A stretch of DNA of 64,000 nucleotides from Chromobacterium alkanivorans. Its GTDB lineage: Bacteria; Pseudomonadota; Gammaproteobacteria; Burkholderiales; Chromobacteriaceae. Of this stretch, positions 54,689-63,135 are shown piece by piece. The translations under genes and the position numbers were made by a program. The DNA lies in assembly GCF_016937655.1 (NCBI RefSeq), contig NZ_JAFHKL010000016.1, positions 1-64,000 on the forward strand, given 5' to 3'. The notes under the pieces are model-generated. The model did not search any database and was not told where the DNA came from. It worked only from the letters and a program-made list of their open reading frames with translations. Within the stretch, counting starts at the first letter, position 1. Each line of letters opens with the position of its first letter.

Positions 54689-55882
54689 TCACACCCCCCG
54701 GACCACATCGGCGTTGACCAAAGGCACCCCCAGGTCGGCGGCCAGGTTCATGCACGCCGTCAGCAGATTGCCCACCGCCAGCGGATACAGCAGCGACACC
54801 GTCTCCGGGCGATCCCGGCGCGTGGCTACCGTCAGCTTGGCGCGCAAGGCGTCGATGCCGCTGGCGTCGATCACTTCGCTGACCGGCTTGCTCATGCGCT
54901 CGAACTTGAACTTCAGGTATTCGTCCAGGCGGCCGCCCTCCAACGGGGCCAGCTCCACCATCTCGCAGCGCTGCACCACCTCGCGCACGGCCGCGTCGCG
55001 CTCGCTCAGCTTGGTTTTCAACTCGGGTTGGCCGATCAGGATGATCGACAGCAGCTTTTTGAAGCCCAGCTCCAGTTCGAAGAAACGCTTCAGGTGCTTG
55101 ATGGTGGGGATAGGCAGCGCATGGGCTTCGTCGATCACCAGGCAATGGCGGAAGCCGGCGGCGTGGCTTTCCTTGAGCGCCTTGTGCAACTGGGCAAAGC
55201 GCGCCTCGGGGCTGCTCTTCGGCTTCTCCAGTGGCGCCACGGCGGCCATGAGCGCCTCGGCGATGTGCGTGGCTTTCAGGGTCTTGCCCTTCTGGTCGTT
55301 ATCCTCCATGCCCAGCACATAGGGCTTGATCACCAGGATCGGCTGGGTCTCGCGCAGGATGCGGTCCTCCAGATCGCGCATCAGCGTGGTTTTGCCGGCG
55401 CCGGATTCGGCCACCACCGCCAGCAGGCCGCCGTGTTTTGCAGTCTGCAGCATCGCTTCGCGGACATAGCGGATGTCCGGGCTGACGTACATATCCTCGT
55501 GCGACTGGATGGCGTCATCGCCAAATGGGTCGCGGAATAAGTTGAAATGCTTGCGGGTCGCTGGAAACAGCGCTTGTTTACGCAGTAACATGGATTCCTC
55601 CTGGTTGGACTCTGTAGCGGTTTTCGACGGGGAGACCGAGCGGGCCGCGTTGGCGCGCGGCTCGCTCACCTCTTCAAAGACGCTGTCGATGTCGCCATCG
55701 GCCGCGCCGTGCGCCTGCAGATAGCGGATGATGCTTTCCTGCAGATCGGTTTCATCCAGGCTCTTCGGCCATTCGCCGTGATTGACGATCTGGGCCACCG
55801 AGGCTTGGGATAGGCCGAGGTGTTCGGCCAGATCGGACTGCTTGCGGCCCACGGCCTGCAGTACGCTTTTCAGCTTCAACAT
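54689..55882 (-). CDS. MuB-like AAA ATPase with N-terminal HTH
   Basis: 397 aa. An N-terminal lambda-repressor-type HTH (about residues 8-38, SDLAEHLGLSQASVAQIV) is followed by an acidic linker and an AAA domain of the ExeA/MuB/TnsC group: Walker A AESGAGKTT (158-166), Walker B CLVIDEAHA (247-254), then IILIGQPELKTKL. It binds target DNA, delivers it to the transposase and provides immunity. Ten bp after the transposase gene. Confidence 0.88.
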   Translation of the reverse strand: MLKLKSVLQAVGRKQSDLAEHLGLSQASVAQIVNHGEWPKSLDETDLQESIIRYLQAHGAADGDIDSVFEEVSEPRANAARSVSPSKTATESNQEESMLLRKQALFPATRKHFNLFRDPFGDDAIQSHEDMYVSPDIRYVREAMLQTAKHGGLLAVVAESGAGKTTLMRDLEDRILRETQPILVIKPYVLGMEDNDQKGKTLKATHIAEALMAAVAPLEKPKSSPEARFAQLHKALKESHAAGFRHCLVIDEAHALPIPTIKHLKRFFELELGFKKLLSIILIGQPELKTKLSERDAAVREVVQRCEMVELAPLEGGRLDEYLKFKFERMSKPVSEVIDASGIDALRAKLTVATRRDRPETVSLLYPLAVGNLLTACMNLAADLGVPLVNADVVRGV

Positions 55883-55892
55883 GACACTCTCC

Positions 55893-57680
55893 TTATGCCG
55901 TCTTCACCACGCGAAGCGGCGACTTCATGCCCGCAGAGGGGCTGCATAGCTCGGCCACAATCGCGTCGAGCTGGTCTTCTGGAACACCGGCCGGGTTGCG
56001 TTGGGCTAGCCACTGGAAACGATCCGCCGTCCATTCGCCGCCGGCGGCGGTCACGCGCTGTTTCAGCTGCTTGGCGGCTTCGATCAAGGTCAGCGGCGGG
56101 AACTCGACCTGAGGCGCGGCCAGCCCGTGTTCGGTGCCACGACGCGGCAGGTAGGCCGGCAGTTCCGCCTCTTCGATATGCTTGTAAGGGTCCAGACGGC
56201 CGCCAAAGGGAATCTCCTTGGCTTTGCGCGCGGCCTCGGCCGCCGCCGGGCTGTCGGTGCCGGTGACGATCTGTTCGATCTGCTTGAGCGCGGCCTGGGC
56301 CGGTGTCTCGGCGTGCTGTTTGTACGACTCGCCCAAAGTGGCGGCCGTCGTGGCGAACCCGAACTCGTTTTTCAGCACTTCGTTCACGACATGGAACACC
56401 TCGCGTCCGTCTTCGCCCACCAGGACGACTTGGGCGGCGTCCTGGCGCCACGGGTTGCGGGTGACCATCAGCTTCTCGCCCACCATCACGTCCGGCACCG
56501 TCGACACGTCGTACTCGCGGCCTTGGAATGACACGCGCAGCTTCGGCGATACCTTGCGGCTTTCCGGCTGGGCCACCGCCAGTTCGCGGCACACTTCCAC
56601 AGCGGGCGCCTTGATCAGTTGGCTGACCTGGATGGCCATCCAGGCCTGGCTGCGGGTTTTTCCATGGCGGCTATGGATGGCGGTGGCGTTGAAATGCATG
56701 CGCCACCGCTTGGCCAGCGCGTTGAGCTCGTCCAGGCTGTTGACCGGCTGAAACTTCAGGCCAGGCTCCAGCTTGCGTTCAATGATGTTGCGCGCGTTCT
56801 CCACCTGGCCGGTGGCGCGGGCATTGCCCACCTTATGGACAAGAAACTCAATGCCCAGCGCGCGGCATAGATTGCGGGACATCGCGGCGGTGTTGGCCGA
56901 GCCGGCGTCCAGCATCAACTTGCGAGGCACGCCGTGCAGCAGATCGGCGCCGCCGCGTTCCTGCATCGCATTGATCAGCACCGAACACAGGTTCTCGCCG
57001 GACTCCGCGCCCATCACATACTCGACATAAATCCAGTCGCTGGCGTGGTCGGTGATTTCGTAGCTCCACACCCGGTCACTGGCAATGCGCGCCACGTTCT
57101 TCGGCTTGTTCTTGTAGAACTCGGTGTGATCCATCACCCGCAGGCCGTTGGCGCGGATATCGGCCGAGGGCTTCAGGTAATAGAGCACGCACAAGCTGGC
57201 GTCGATCTGCCAGACATGGTTCGGGTGCAGGCTGGCCAACTCGGTGACAGGTGCCGGGGCCAGCAGTTGATCCGGGTGCAGGCCATAAGTGCGCAAGGCG
57301 CGGGAGATCGTGCTTTCCGACAGCGGCCGCAGCTCGCCGGTTGCGGTATCCAGGAACTCGGCCCGGATCATGCCGTTGGCCCGCAGGGTCTCGATGGCGT
57401 CCGCCACCGAGTACAGCCGCTTGCCGTTCTTCCGGGTGGATTCCATCAACAGCGCCGAGATCAGCAGCGCCTCGTCGCGCTCCAGCGCGCTCTGGCCCGC
57501 GTCTGAACGGCGCTTGCGCGGCGACGTCAGCGTCAGTTCCTTGATCTTCTTCATCAGCGTGGCGCGAGAGATGCCCAACTCGCGGCAGGCCGCATCGTAA
57601 ATGGCACCCTTGTCGCCATGCCCGGCTGTGCGGGCGGCCAGGGCCGCAGCCACAACACGTTCGTTCATGACGGCGCTCAT
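55893..57680 (-). CDS. Mu-type DDE transposase (MuA-like)
   Basis: 595-aa integrase-fold transposase for replicative transposition. N-terminal HTH blocks (GISRATLMKKIKEL near 35-50 and SESTISRALRTYGL near 120-135). Catalytic triad D160 (VWQIDASL), D258 (KLMLDAGSAN) and E294 (GQVENARNIIER), giving the DD35E spacing. C-terminal Mu-transposase beta barrel with EYDVSTVPDVMVGEKL. All catalytic residues present, so probably active. Confidence 0.92.
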   Translation of the reverse strand: MSAVMNERVVAAALAARTAGHGDKGAIYDAACRELGISRATLMKKIKELTLTSPRKRRSDAGQSALERDEALLISALLMESTRKNGKRLYSVADAIETLRANGMIRAEFLDTATGELRPLSESTISRALRTYGLHPDQLLAPAPVTELASLHPNHVWQIDASLCVLYYLKPSADIRANGLRVMDHTEFYKNKPKNVARIASDRVWSYEITDHASDWIYVEYVMGAESGENLCSVLINAMQERGGADLLHGVPRKLMLDAGSANTAAMSRNLCRALGIEFLVHKVGNARATGQVENARNIIERKLEPGLKFQPVNSLDELNALAKRWRMHFNATAIHSRHGKTRSQAWMAIQVSQLIKAPAVEVCRELAVAQPESRKVSPKLRVSFQGREYDVSTVPDVMVGEKLMVTRNPWRQDAAQVVLVGEDGREVFHVVNEVLKNEFGFATTAATLGESYKQHAETPAQAALKQIEQIVTGTDSPAAAEAARKAKEIPFGGRLDPYKHIEEAELPAYLPRRGTEHGLAAPQVEFPPLTLIEAAKQLKQRVTAAGGEWTADRFQWLAQRNPAGVPEDQLDAIVAELCSPSAGMKSPLRVVKTA

Positions 57681-57683
57681 GGC

Positions 57684-58646
57684 TTACCCTTCCGCCCGCA
57701 GCAGGTCGAGCTGACCATCATTGGCCGGCAGCACCGGCTCAGGGTCGCGCAGCCAATCCGGTGTTTCCTGCCCGTCCGGGCGCTCCTTAATGCCGAACTC
57801 GCTGCGCAACTGCCGGGTGGACAACTCCAGTTGGCCAATCAGGCCGGCCATGAAGTCATCATGCGGCAGCCCGTGTTTTTCGGAGTGCTCAACCAGGGCC
57901 TGGAAGGCGGCATGCAGCTTGCCGCGCACCACGGACTCAGCCTCGAACGCAAACTGGCTGGCCTCCTTGCGGATATCCGCACCCTCGACATCCGGCGGCG
58001 GCACTTGGACGCGGGCCTTCTTGGTGGACAGCTTGGCCGCCAGCTCGTCGAGCTTGGTGTTTTTGTCGGATAGCAGCCGGGCCTGCGCCTCGGCGTCCTC
58101 ACGGGCCTCGCGCAGCTTGGCGCGCAGTTCCTTGACGCTCATGGTGGCGATGTCGTCGAGCGTCAGCTCTCCAGTCTGGCCAGACAGCTCCAACTCTTCG
58201 ATCTGCTCGTCGTCCAGGACCAGCATCTCGAACAGCTTGGTCTGGTTACCTGCGGCTTTCAAAAGCGGCGTTGACGCCGCATTTGAAAACTTGGCGGCAG
58301 AAGCCATGAATTTCTGTGCCACACGGACTTCGATGCCTAGTGCATCGATGCGGGGAATGAATTGTCCATGTTCGCAGGCCTCCTTCAATACCCGCAGGCC
58401 GCGGCCGACTTCCAGGCAGGCCTCAACGCTGCGGCGCATATTGGCCGCAATGTCGCGTTGGATCAGATCGGGATCAGTGCAGTCGGCGGGCAGTTGATAG
58501 CCCAGTTGTGCTGCCACGGCGCGCACCGTCGCCTCTTGCTCGGCGTGCATCACCGCAAGGCGATTAGCGGCTTCGGCCATGGCGGGCAGCGCCGGCAAGG
58601 TGTTGTCGGTGGCTTGGGGTTGGGTTTCTGCAGCTTTACGGGCCAT
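57684..58646 (-). CDS. DUF3102 family phage protein
   Basis: 320 aa. The N-terminal 110 residues (IQRDIAANMRRSVEACLEVG, then a segment near HGQFIPRIDALGIEVRVAQ) match DUF3102, found in phage early regions. A central coiled coil (about 170-205, LREAREDAEAQARLLSDKN) and a C-terminal helical region follow. Function unknown. It lies three bp before the transposase gene. Confidence 0.82.
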   Translation of the reverse strand: MARKAAETQPQATDNTLPALPAMAEAANRLAVMHAEQEATVRAVAAQLGYQLPADCTDPDLIQRDIAANMRRSVEACLEVGRGLRVLKEACEHGQFIPRIDALGIEVRVAQKFMASAAKFSNAASTPLLKAAGNQTKLFEMLVLDDEQIEELELSGQTGELTLDDIATMSVKELRAKLREAREDAEAQARLLSDKNTKLDELAAKLSTKKARVQVPPPDVEGADIRKEASQFAFEAESVVRGKLHAAFQALVEHSEKHGLPHDDFMAGLIGQLELSTRQLRSEFGIKERPDGQETPDWLRDPEPVLPANDGQLDLLRAEG

Positions 58647-58658
58647 GTTCTTCTCCGA

Positions 58659-58970
58659 TTACAGATAGTTGGTTGCCAGGCGGTTCTGGATTTCGTCGAT
58701 GCGCTGCTTGGCGCTGTCCAGGCTGCGCAGGATAGCCACCGCGTGCTGGGCCAGCTTCACCGAGGGGCGGATGCGGCCGGTCTCGGGGATGCGCTCGACA
58801 AAGCCCTTTTCTTCCAACGTGGCAACGTAGCGGGTGATGTTCGACGGCGACAGGTCGGTGGCTTTGGCCAGCTCTCCCGGTGTCAGGCCGTGGGCGAAGT
58901 GCCCCAGCAGCACGGTCAGGACTTCCAGCACCTTTTCGGCGCTCTTGGTGGTTTGGCTTGGCGCGCTCAT
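58659..58970 (-). CDS. IclR/MarR-type winged-helix protein
   Basis: 103 aa with a winged HTH in residues 10-72: LTPGELAKATDLSPSNITRY is the recognition-helix region and FVERIPETGRIRPS the wing. The C-terminal helix is short and no effector domain is present. ATG 58970 overlaps the previous stop. Probably a phage regulator of early genes; the target is unknown. Confidence 0.82.
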   Translation of the reverse strand: MSAPSQTTKSAEKVLEVLTVLLGHFAHGLTPGELAKATDLSPSNITRYVATLEEKGFVERIPETGRIRPSVKLAQHAVAILRSLDSAKQRIDEIQNRLATNYL

Positions 58971-59446
58971 CAATAGCCTCCCAGTTCCAGTTCGGGTTGC
59001 AGGTGTTTTTCGACATTGCCGCGATGCCAGGCCAGGCCTTCCATCGCCTGCTGGATGGCCGCCAAGGTATCGGCGGCTTGAGCCTTGCCGGCGTAGAACT
59101 GCAGCAGCCTGCCGGCGGCATCGTTCAGCACGCTCTGCAAGGTCTGCATGTCTTCGGCGGAGGCGTTTCGTCCAGACGGAATATCGATCAGCAGGCTGCC
59201 GCCGCTGGCGGCCAGCCACCGGGTGGCGTAGTTGATGCCACACACTGTTTCGTAGGCGCGGATCATGTTGGCGGGGATGCGTCCGGTCTGAATCCACTTG
59301 TAAACCGTCCAGTGGTCGCTCAGCCCCATGCGGTCGGCAATGCGCTCAACCGACAGGTTATGCCGCTCTTTTGCGTAGTCCTTGCACAGCTCCAGCGCAT
59401 TGCGCAATGAGCTTGGCTGGACACGCTTCCAATTGCGCTTGGTCAT
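58970..59446 (-). CDS. Phage early regulator-like protein (158 aa)
   Basis: 158 aa. SVERIADRMGLSDHWTVYKW is an HTH-like segment near residues 32-51. The rest is helical. GGAGG precedes ATG 59446. First gene of the long leftward early operon. Not recognised by name; similar proteins are found in this position in BcepMu-like phages, judged only from layout. Confidence 0.72.
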   Translation of the reverse strand: MTKRNWKRVQPSSLRNALELCKDYAKERHNLSVERIADRMGLSDHWTVYKWIQTGRIPANMIRAYETVCGINYATRWLAASGGSLLIDIPSGRNASAEDMQTLQSVLNDAAGRLLQFYAGKAQAADTLAAIQQAMEGLAWHRGNVEKHLQPELELGGY

Positions 59447-59554
59447 TGGAATACCTCCGGTAAAGCGGCTTCCAAACAAAGTGCGGTTTTGCATCTGTCG
59501 CAAGACGTTTGCGCCAAGTAGCATGAAAAGCGGATAATTCGCACAAGGAAGCCA
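59447..59554. promoter_or_regulatory. Early promoter/operator spacer
   Basis: 108 bp between diverging genes at 59446 and 59555. CGCAA-GACGT-TTGCG (about 59499-59513) is palindromic, and GCACAA at about 59541 repeats the arm of the operator at 60130. It likely holds the leftward early promoter and repressor sites. Confidence 0.4.
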
Positions 59555-59830
59555 ATGATGTCCGCACTGGAACAACGACTGCAGGCCCAGATCACCGCGC
59601 AGAATCTGGTGATCGAGATGCTGCTGGATGCCACCTTCAAGGCCGGCGTGCTGGATGCCCAGCAATTGGTCGACAGGCTGGAGCAATATGTGGCGGCGCC
59701 GAAGGCAGCCGGCTTAGAGCCCGGAGCTGTGGCGGCGCTGACCGATGAAGTGGATGCGTGGGCGGACATGGTGTTTGACCTATATGGAAATCAGGCGGCC
59801 AGTCACGCAGCGGAACGGCGGCGGGTTTGA
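59555..59830 (+). CDS. Small hypothetical phage protein (91 aa)
   Basis: 91 aa, helical and acidic, MMSALEQRLQAQITAQNLVI..., preceded by AAGGAAG. It lies between leftward genes but reads rightward, and its 3' end overlaps the HTH gene on the other strand by 28 bp. Coding is supported by ribosome site and composition. Function unknown. Confidence 0.6.
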   Translation: MMSALEQRLQAQITAQNLVIEMLLDATFKAGVLDAQQLVDRLEQYVAAPKAAGLEPGAVAALTDEVDAWADMVFDLYGNQAASHAAERRRV

Positions 59831-60045
59831 CACAAAGCGTTGGCAGGGTCGGTACAGATTTCTCCGGCCTTCATTCCCAACTTGATGGCAATCTCATGGG
59901 CTTGCCCACGGACGCATTTTTTGCGGCCACCCAAAACCTCGAATACCAGGTTGGGAGAGAACTTGTTGGCGATCGCCCACTGGGTGATCGAGATGCCTTT
60001 GGACTGGAGCTCGGCACGAGCTTCAGCAGCGGTACGCAGTATCAT
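59803..60045 (-). CDS. BcepMu gp16-family HTH protein
   Basis: 80 aa: MILRTAAEARAELQSKGISI then a cro/ner-like HTH with QWAIANKFSPNLVFEVLGGR and RGQAHEIAIKLGMK. It resembles the phage-associated family named after BcepMu gp16, which sits opposite the repressor. CAGGAGC precedes ATG 60045. Likely the Ner/Cro-like early switch regulator, competing with the repressor at the divergent promoter. Confidence 0.82.
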   Translation of the reverse strand: MILRTAAEARAELQSKGISITQWAIANKFSPNLVFEVLGGRKKCVRGQAHEIAIKLGMKAGEICTDPANALCQTRRRSAA

Positions 60046-60129
60046 GTTGGCTCCTGTAGAGGGGCTGATGGCGCTTAATTTGGTGCCGGTTAAGTTGCCG
60101 TTCGTGGTGGGACGGTGTGATCTGATTAT

Positions 60130-60147
60130 TGTGCAGAAATCTGCACA
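60130..60147. promoter_or_regulatory. Candidate prophage repressor operator
   Basis: Perfect palindrome TGTGCAGA-AA-TCTGCACA in the 116-bp spacer between the divergent HTH genes, 15 bp before the repressor start. A related half-site TGTGCGGAGA overlaps the start codon at 60164. Confidence 0.65.
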
Positions 60148-60161
60148 AGTCAAATGTATAT

Positions 60162-60629
60162 ATGTGCGGAGATTTTCTCTTGATTGATGTAAGGCTTAGA
60201 GAAGAGCGGGACCGATTGGGGCTAACCCAAGAGGTCTTTGCTGATGCAGCAGGAGCCAAGCGCCGCACGCTTGTCGACTGGGAGAAAGGTGTCTCCTCTC
60301 CAACTGCAGTACAGCTTTCCGCATTGGCTGCAGTGGGAGTCGACGTTCAATACGTCCTGACCGGGCAACGTAAGGGAAGTGGATTCGGGGAGTCTGCGGT
60401 GCATCAAGCGGTACTTGATGCCGTCGATTTGCTGTCGTTAGAGAAGAAAGTGGATGCAGCTCAGTTGGCTAAGGCTGTCGTCAAACTTGTGATGAAGTCT
60501 GCTCCATCAACCGAAAGCAGCGCTTCGGTGCAGGTTGCTGGAGACTTCAACGGCCAGATGGTCGAAGGAGATGCAATCAATACAGGCACAATGAATTTTG
60601 GTGGGAAGCATCGACATAAGAAGAGCTAA
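60162..60629 (+). CDS. XRE-type phage repressor with C-terminal GDFNGQ motif
   Basis: 155 aa. HTH at about residues 9-60 (LREERDRLGLTQEVFADAAG and RRTLVDWEKGVSSPTAVQL), then a helical segment and a Gly/Asn-rich tail holding AGDFNGQMVEGDAINTG (126-142). No LexA-type peptidase residues are seen, so induction would not be self-cleavage. It would hold the lysogenic state by binding the palindrome just upstream. Start at ATG 60162 because the longer frame contains the operator. The next gene follows by eight bp and shares the tail motif. Confidence 0.82.
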   Translation: MCGDFLLIDVRLREERDRLGLTQEVFADAAGAKRRTLVDWEKGVSSPTAVQLSALAAVGVDVQYVLTGQRKGSGFGESAVHQAVLDAVDLLSLEKKVDAAQLAKAVVKLVMKSAPSTESSASVQVAGDFNGQMVEGDAINTGTMNFGGKHRHKKS

Positions 60630-60637
60630 GAGGTTGT

Positions 60638-61546
60638 ATGGAGACGAGCAAAAAACAAATCATATACGGCGACTTCAACGGGCAGCTGGCAAATGGCAAC
60701 ATCAATAACCATATCCACCACGACCAAGGACGACCGCTCACAGGCAAAGAGCGAGTAGAGATAAACAATAAAGTCAAGATTCTGCATGAGAAGTATGGTG
60801 AGCATGGCGGGCGGACTTGGACGTTTCTGCACAAGACGATTGGGGTCGAAAACGTTGATGCAATGTGCTTGGGGCATCGTGATGCCGCGCATGCCATCGT
60901 CGATCTGCTGCTAGAACGCGCGGAGTTGGCGTACCAGCTAAAACAAACAACGAGTGCGCTGCAGCAGCTGACGGAAAAGCATACCTCCTTCTCAGACCAG
61001 CTTAAATTTGCACAGCAAGCCAAACACAAGCTTGAGCAGCGGCTTCTTCAACAAGAGAGAGCGCTAAGCGAGGCACAGAACAGCGTTGCCTACCTGAGAA
61101 GCCAGCGCACGCCATCTCACTGCACCCAGTGTGCATCAGCAGCGGACATACTTGGACAGACTAGGAAGAACCTTGCTGTTCTGATCGCAATCACTGTGGT
61201 TGCCATTGCTGTGTCGGTCTTCTTTGGATATCAGCGTTACTCTTTGGCTGGACAATTGCAGTTCGCCCAGCAGCAACTGGTGCGCTGTGAGTATGGTGGC
61301 AGCCTATTCACGGTTGGCAGCATCATCGACAATAAGAATGCCACCGACCTTCGGTGTGTATCTGGCAAAGATGGTTTCGCCCCACAGTGGCAGGCTATTT
61401 CTCCCAAGAGCCCACAGACCAAAAGTAAAGCTTTGCCAAAAAAACAAGCCAAGCCCAAGCGCCAACAACGAGTAGAGCCTGAACCGATTCCCGAGATGAA
61501 TTTAGAACAAACCTCCCCGGCCGATGGTATGGAGAAACTGTTCTAG
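60638..61546 (+). CDS. Coiled-coil membrane protein with GDFNGQ motif (unknown)
   Basis: 302 aa. The N-terminus IIYGDFNGQLANGNINNHIH (GDFNGQ at 11-16) matches the repressor tail. A conserved-looking domain follows (residues 35-90), then a coiled coil (about 90-150), a CxxC (162-165), one membrane helix (179-197) and a basic, Pro-rich C-terminus. Topology probably has the motif and coiled coil on one side and the tail on the other. GAGGTTG precedes ATG. Codon use and GC differ from the early module. Function unknown; expressed from the prophage if cotranscribed with the repressor, which suggests a role in lysogeny or exclusion. Confidence 0.78.
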   Translation: METSKKQIIYGDFNGQLANGNINNHIHHDQGRPLTGKERVEINNKVKILHEKYGEHGGRTWTFLHKTIGVENVDAMCLGHRDAAHAIVDLLLERAELAYQLKQTTSALQQLTEKHTSFSDQLKFAQQAKHKLEQRLLQQERALSEAQNSVAYLRSQRTPSHCTQCASAADILGQTRKNLAVLIAITVVAIAVSVFFGYQRYSLAGQLQFAQQQLVRCEYGGSLFTVGSIIDNKNATDLRCVSGKDGFAPQWQAISPKSPQTKSKALPKKQAKPKRQQRVEPEPIPEMNLEQTSPADGMEKLF

Positions 61547-61569
61547 TAGCCTTTAAAAAGGAAGCTGAG

Positions 61570-62082
61570 ATGCGATTTTTGGGTTTAGCTGCACTGTTCA
61601 TTGCAGGTCAAACATTTGCAGCCAGTCCGCTGGATGCAAGCAACTACATTCGTGATCTTGATGTGGCGACCAAGGCTGCGGAGCCCATCTTGAAGTCAGG
61701 AGATCAGAAGACCATTCATGAGCAGAGCAAGCGTATGAGTAGGCTCAAAGAGGATGGGAAAAAGTTCGGCACCTCTGTCTTTGACCGTCCGTTTGGTCGT
61801 TGCTTTGCCGCAGGGGTTCATGCTCAAAGCTGGTGGCTGGCCAAGCTTGGCACGGCCCAAGCTGGCAAAGAATCTGTGCTTGGATCTGTAGCTGGAACGT
61901 GGAAGGAATACCAGACGCAGCGTGGCGAGTGCTTAAAAATAGCCAAGACTGGTGGAGAGGCTCCCGCAACAGAGCAAATCGCTTCTACTAGTGAGACACC
62001 TCCACGGCTAGGATGTTTGAAGGTATTAGGTATACGTCCTGATGGAAGCGTGGGCACAGTTGCCTATACTTGTAAAAAGTGA
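61570..62082 (+). CDS. Secreted hypothetical protein with four Cys (unknown)
   Basis: 170 aa. Signal peptide MRFLGLAALFIAGQTFA, mature protein from about residue 18. Four cysteines in the mature part (GRCFAA, GECLKI, LGCLKV, YTCKK) suggest one or two disulfides. A central WWLAKLGTAQ segment is amphipathic. No recognised family. Lies 23 bp after the coiled-coil gene in the same cassette. A periplasmic partner or an envelope-acting exclusion protein is possible but not shown. Confidence 0.75.
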   Translation: MRFLGLAALFIAGQTFAASPLDASNYIRDLDVATKAAEPILKSGDQKTIHEQSKRMSRLKEDGKKFGTSVFDRPFGRCFAAGVHAQSWWLAKLGTAQAGKESVLGSVAGTWKEYQTQRGECLKIAKTGGEAPATEQIASTSETPPRLGCLKVLGIRPDGSVGTVAYTCKK

Positions 62083-62112
62083 CTACCCATTCCCTGAAAA
62101 GCACGCCTAAAA

Positions 62113-63135
62113 ATGACTGAAAAAGCAAAAATTTCATTTTACAAAATTAAAGAGTGTGGATTTTATCGCCGGGGGGAAAGTACCCCTGCCTTCGGGTCTA
62201 TCGATGCACTCTTGAGTGATCTGCAACGCTGGAGTTCAAACAAGAACCTGGTTCAAACCAAGGTGTTTGAACCCAGAGATGGGCAGGACATACACCCCGC
62301 CTACCTCTTGGATATCAAAAACAGTGGTGATAGTTGGGTCGTTACAACTTGGAATCAAACCCCTGCCAATGAGGCAGGTGTCGCCTCGATAAAAGGAGAG
62401 TCTAATGTTGGTAGTGCTGAAGTAGTAATAAATGAAATTGACCCAGGCAGTATCCCTGGGTTTGCTACATATTTCTGGTTTTTGCCTCGGCAAAACATCT
62501 TTGCAAGTGTGCGATTTCAACACCTATGGACAGGTCAGAAGTCACTACAGAACTACTTCGACTCTTTTTTGGGTTCGTTCTCTCGGTATGTTGTATTTGA
62601 TAACACATCAAGTGGTGCCGATGTTGAAGTTATTGGCTACAGGGATGATGAAGATGATCCTCCTATGAACCTGTTTCCAAGGTTCAAAACAGCACTAGAA
62701 CAAAAGCCTGGGCGCAAAGACTACATTCGTCAAAGAGCACAACGCATTCGAAAAGTTATACGTAAGAGTGTCTTGAGACTTCAGAGAACCCCAGATTTTG
62801 CATTGTGGCAAACTTTTCTGCATAAGATGCACATAAGCCCCCCCTCCACTCGAAATGAAAACGTCAAAGTGCAGTATGAGGTCGCTACTACTGTGCAGGT
62901 CTCAGATGTGGATGCGATCATTGCTGAGTGGGAAGAACATCATGAGCGAGAGTGGGATGACTATGGTTTTGAGTTCAAGGGTGAGGCTAATAAAACTTAT
63001 TGGCTTAGCCATAGTCTAGCAAGAGGTGAGTTTGATCTAGACGTGGTACGGGATCACCCTGAAGTTGTAAACAGTGAGTCGCTCTTGTCTGCTTTACATG
63101 CAAAGAGGGAGCACATCTTGAGCATTTTGAGATGA
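62113..63135 (+). CDS. Hypothetical soluble protein paired with 4-TM protein (340 aa)
   Basis: 340 aa. The N-terminal half looks beta-rich (KISFYKIKECGFYRRGEST through FWFLPRQNIFASVRFQH), the C-terminal half helical and charged with a basic patch RQRAQRIRKVIRKSVLRLQR. No recognised motif, signal or membrane segment. Its stop overlaps the ATG of the next, membrane gene (ATGA at 63132-63135), so the two are translationally coupled and likely function together. AT-rich compared with phage genes. The layout, soluble effector-like plus 4-TM partner in a prophage cargo position, resembles phage-defence pairs such as Kiwa in shape only; no homology is claimed. Confidence 0.75.
   Translation: MTEKAKISFYKIKECGFYRRGESTPAFGSIDALLSDLQRWSSNKNLVQTKVFEPRDGQDIHPAYLLDIKNSGDSWVVTTWNQTPANEAGVASIKGESNVGSAEVVINEIDPGSIPGFATYFWFLPRQNIFASVRFQHLWTGQKSLQNYFDSFLGSFSRYVVFDNTSSGADVEVIGYRDDEDDPPMNLFPRFKTALEQKPGRKDYIRQRAQRIRKVIRKSVLRLQRTPDFALWQTFLHKMHISPPSTRNENVKVQYEVATTVQVSDVDAIIAEWEEHHEREWDDYGFEFKGEANKTYWLSHSLARGEFDLDVVRDHPEVVNSESLLSALHAKREHILSILR

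Noticed and set aside
60162-60629. LexA/CI-type self-cleaving repressor
   Set aside because: No Ala/Cys-Gly cleavage site or Ser-Lys peptidase residues; the C-terminal half is short and Gly/Asn rich.
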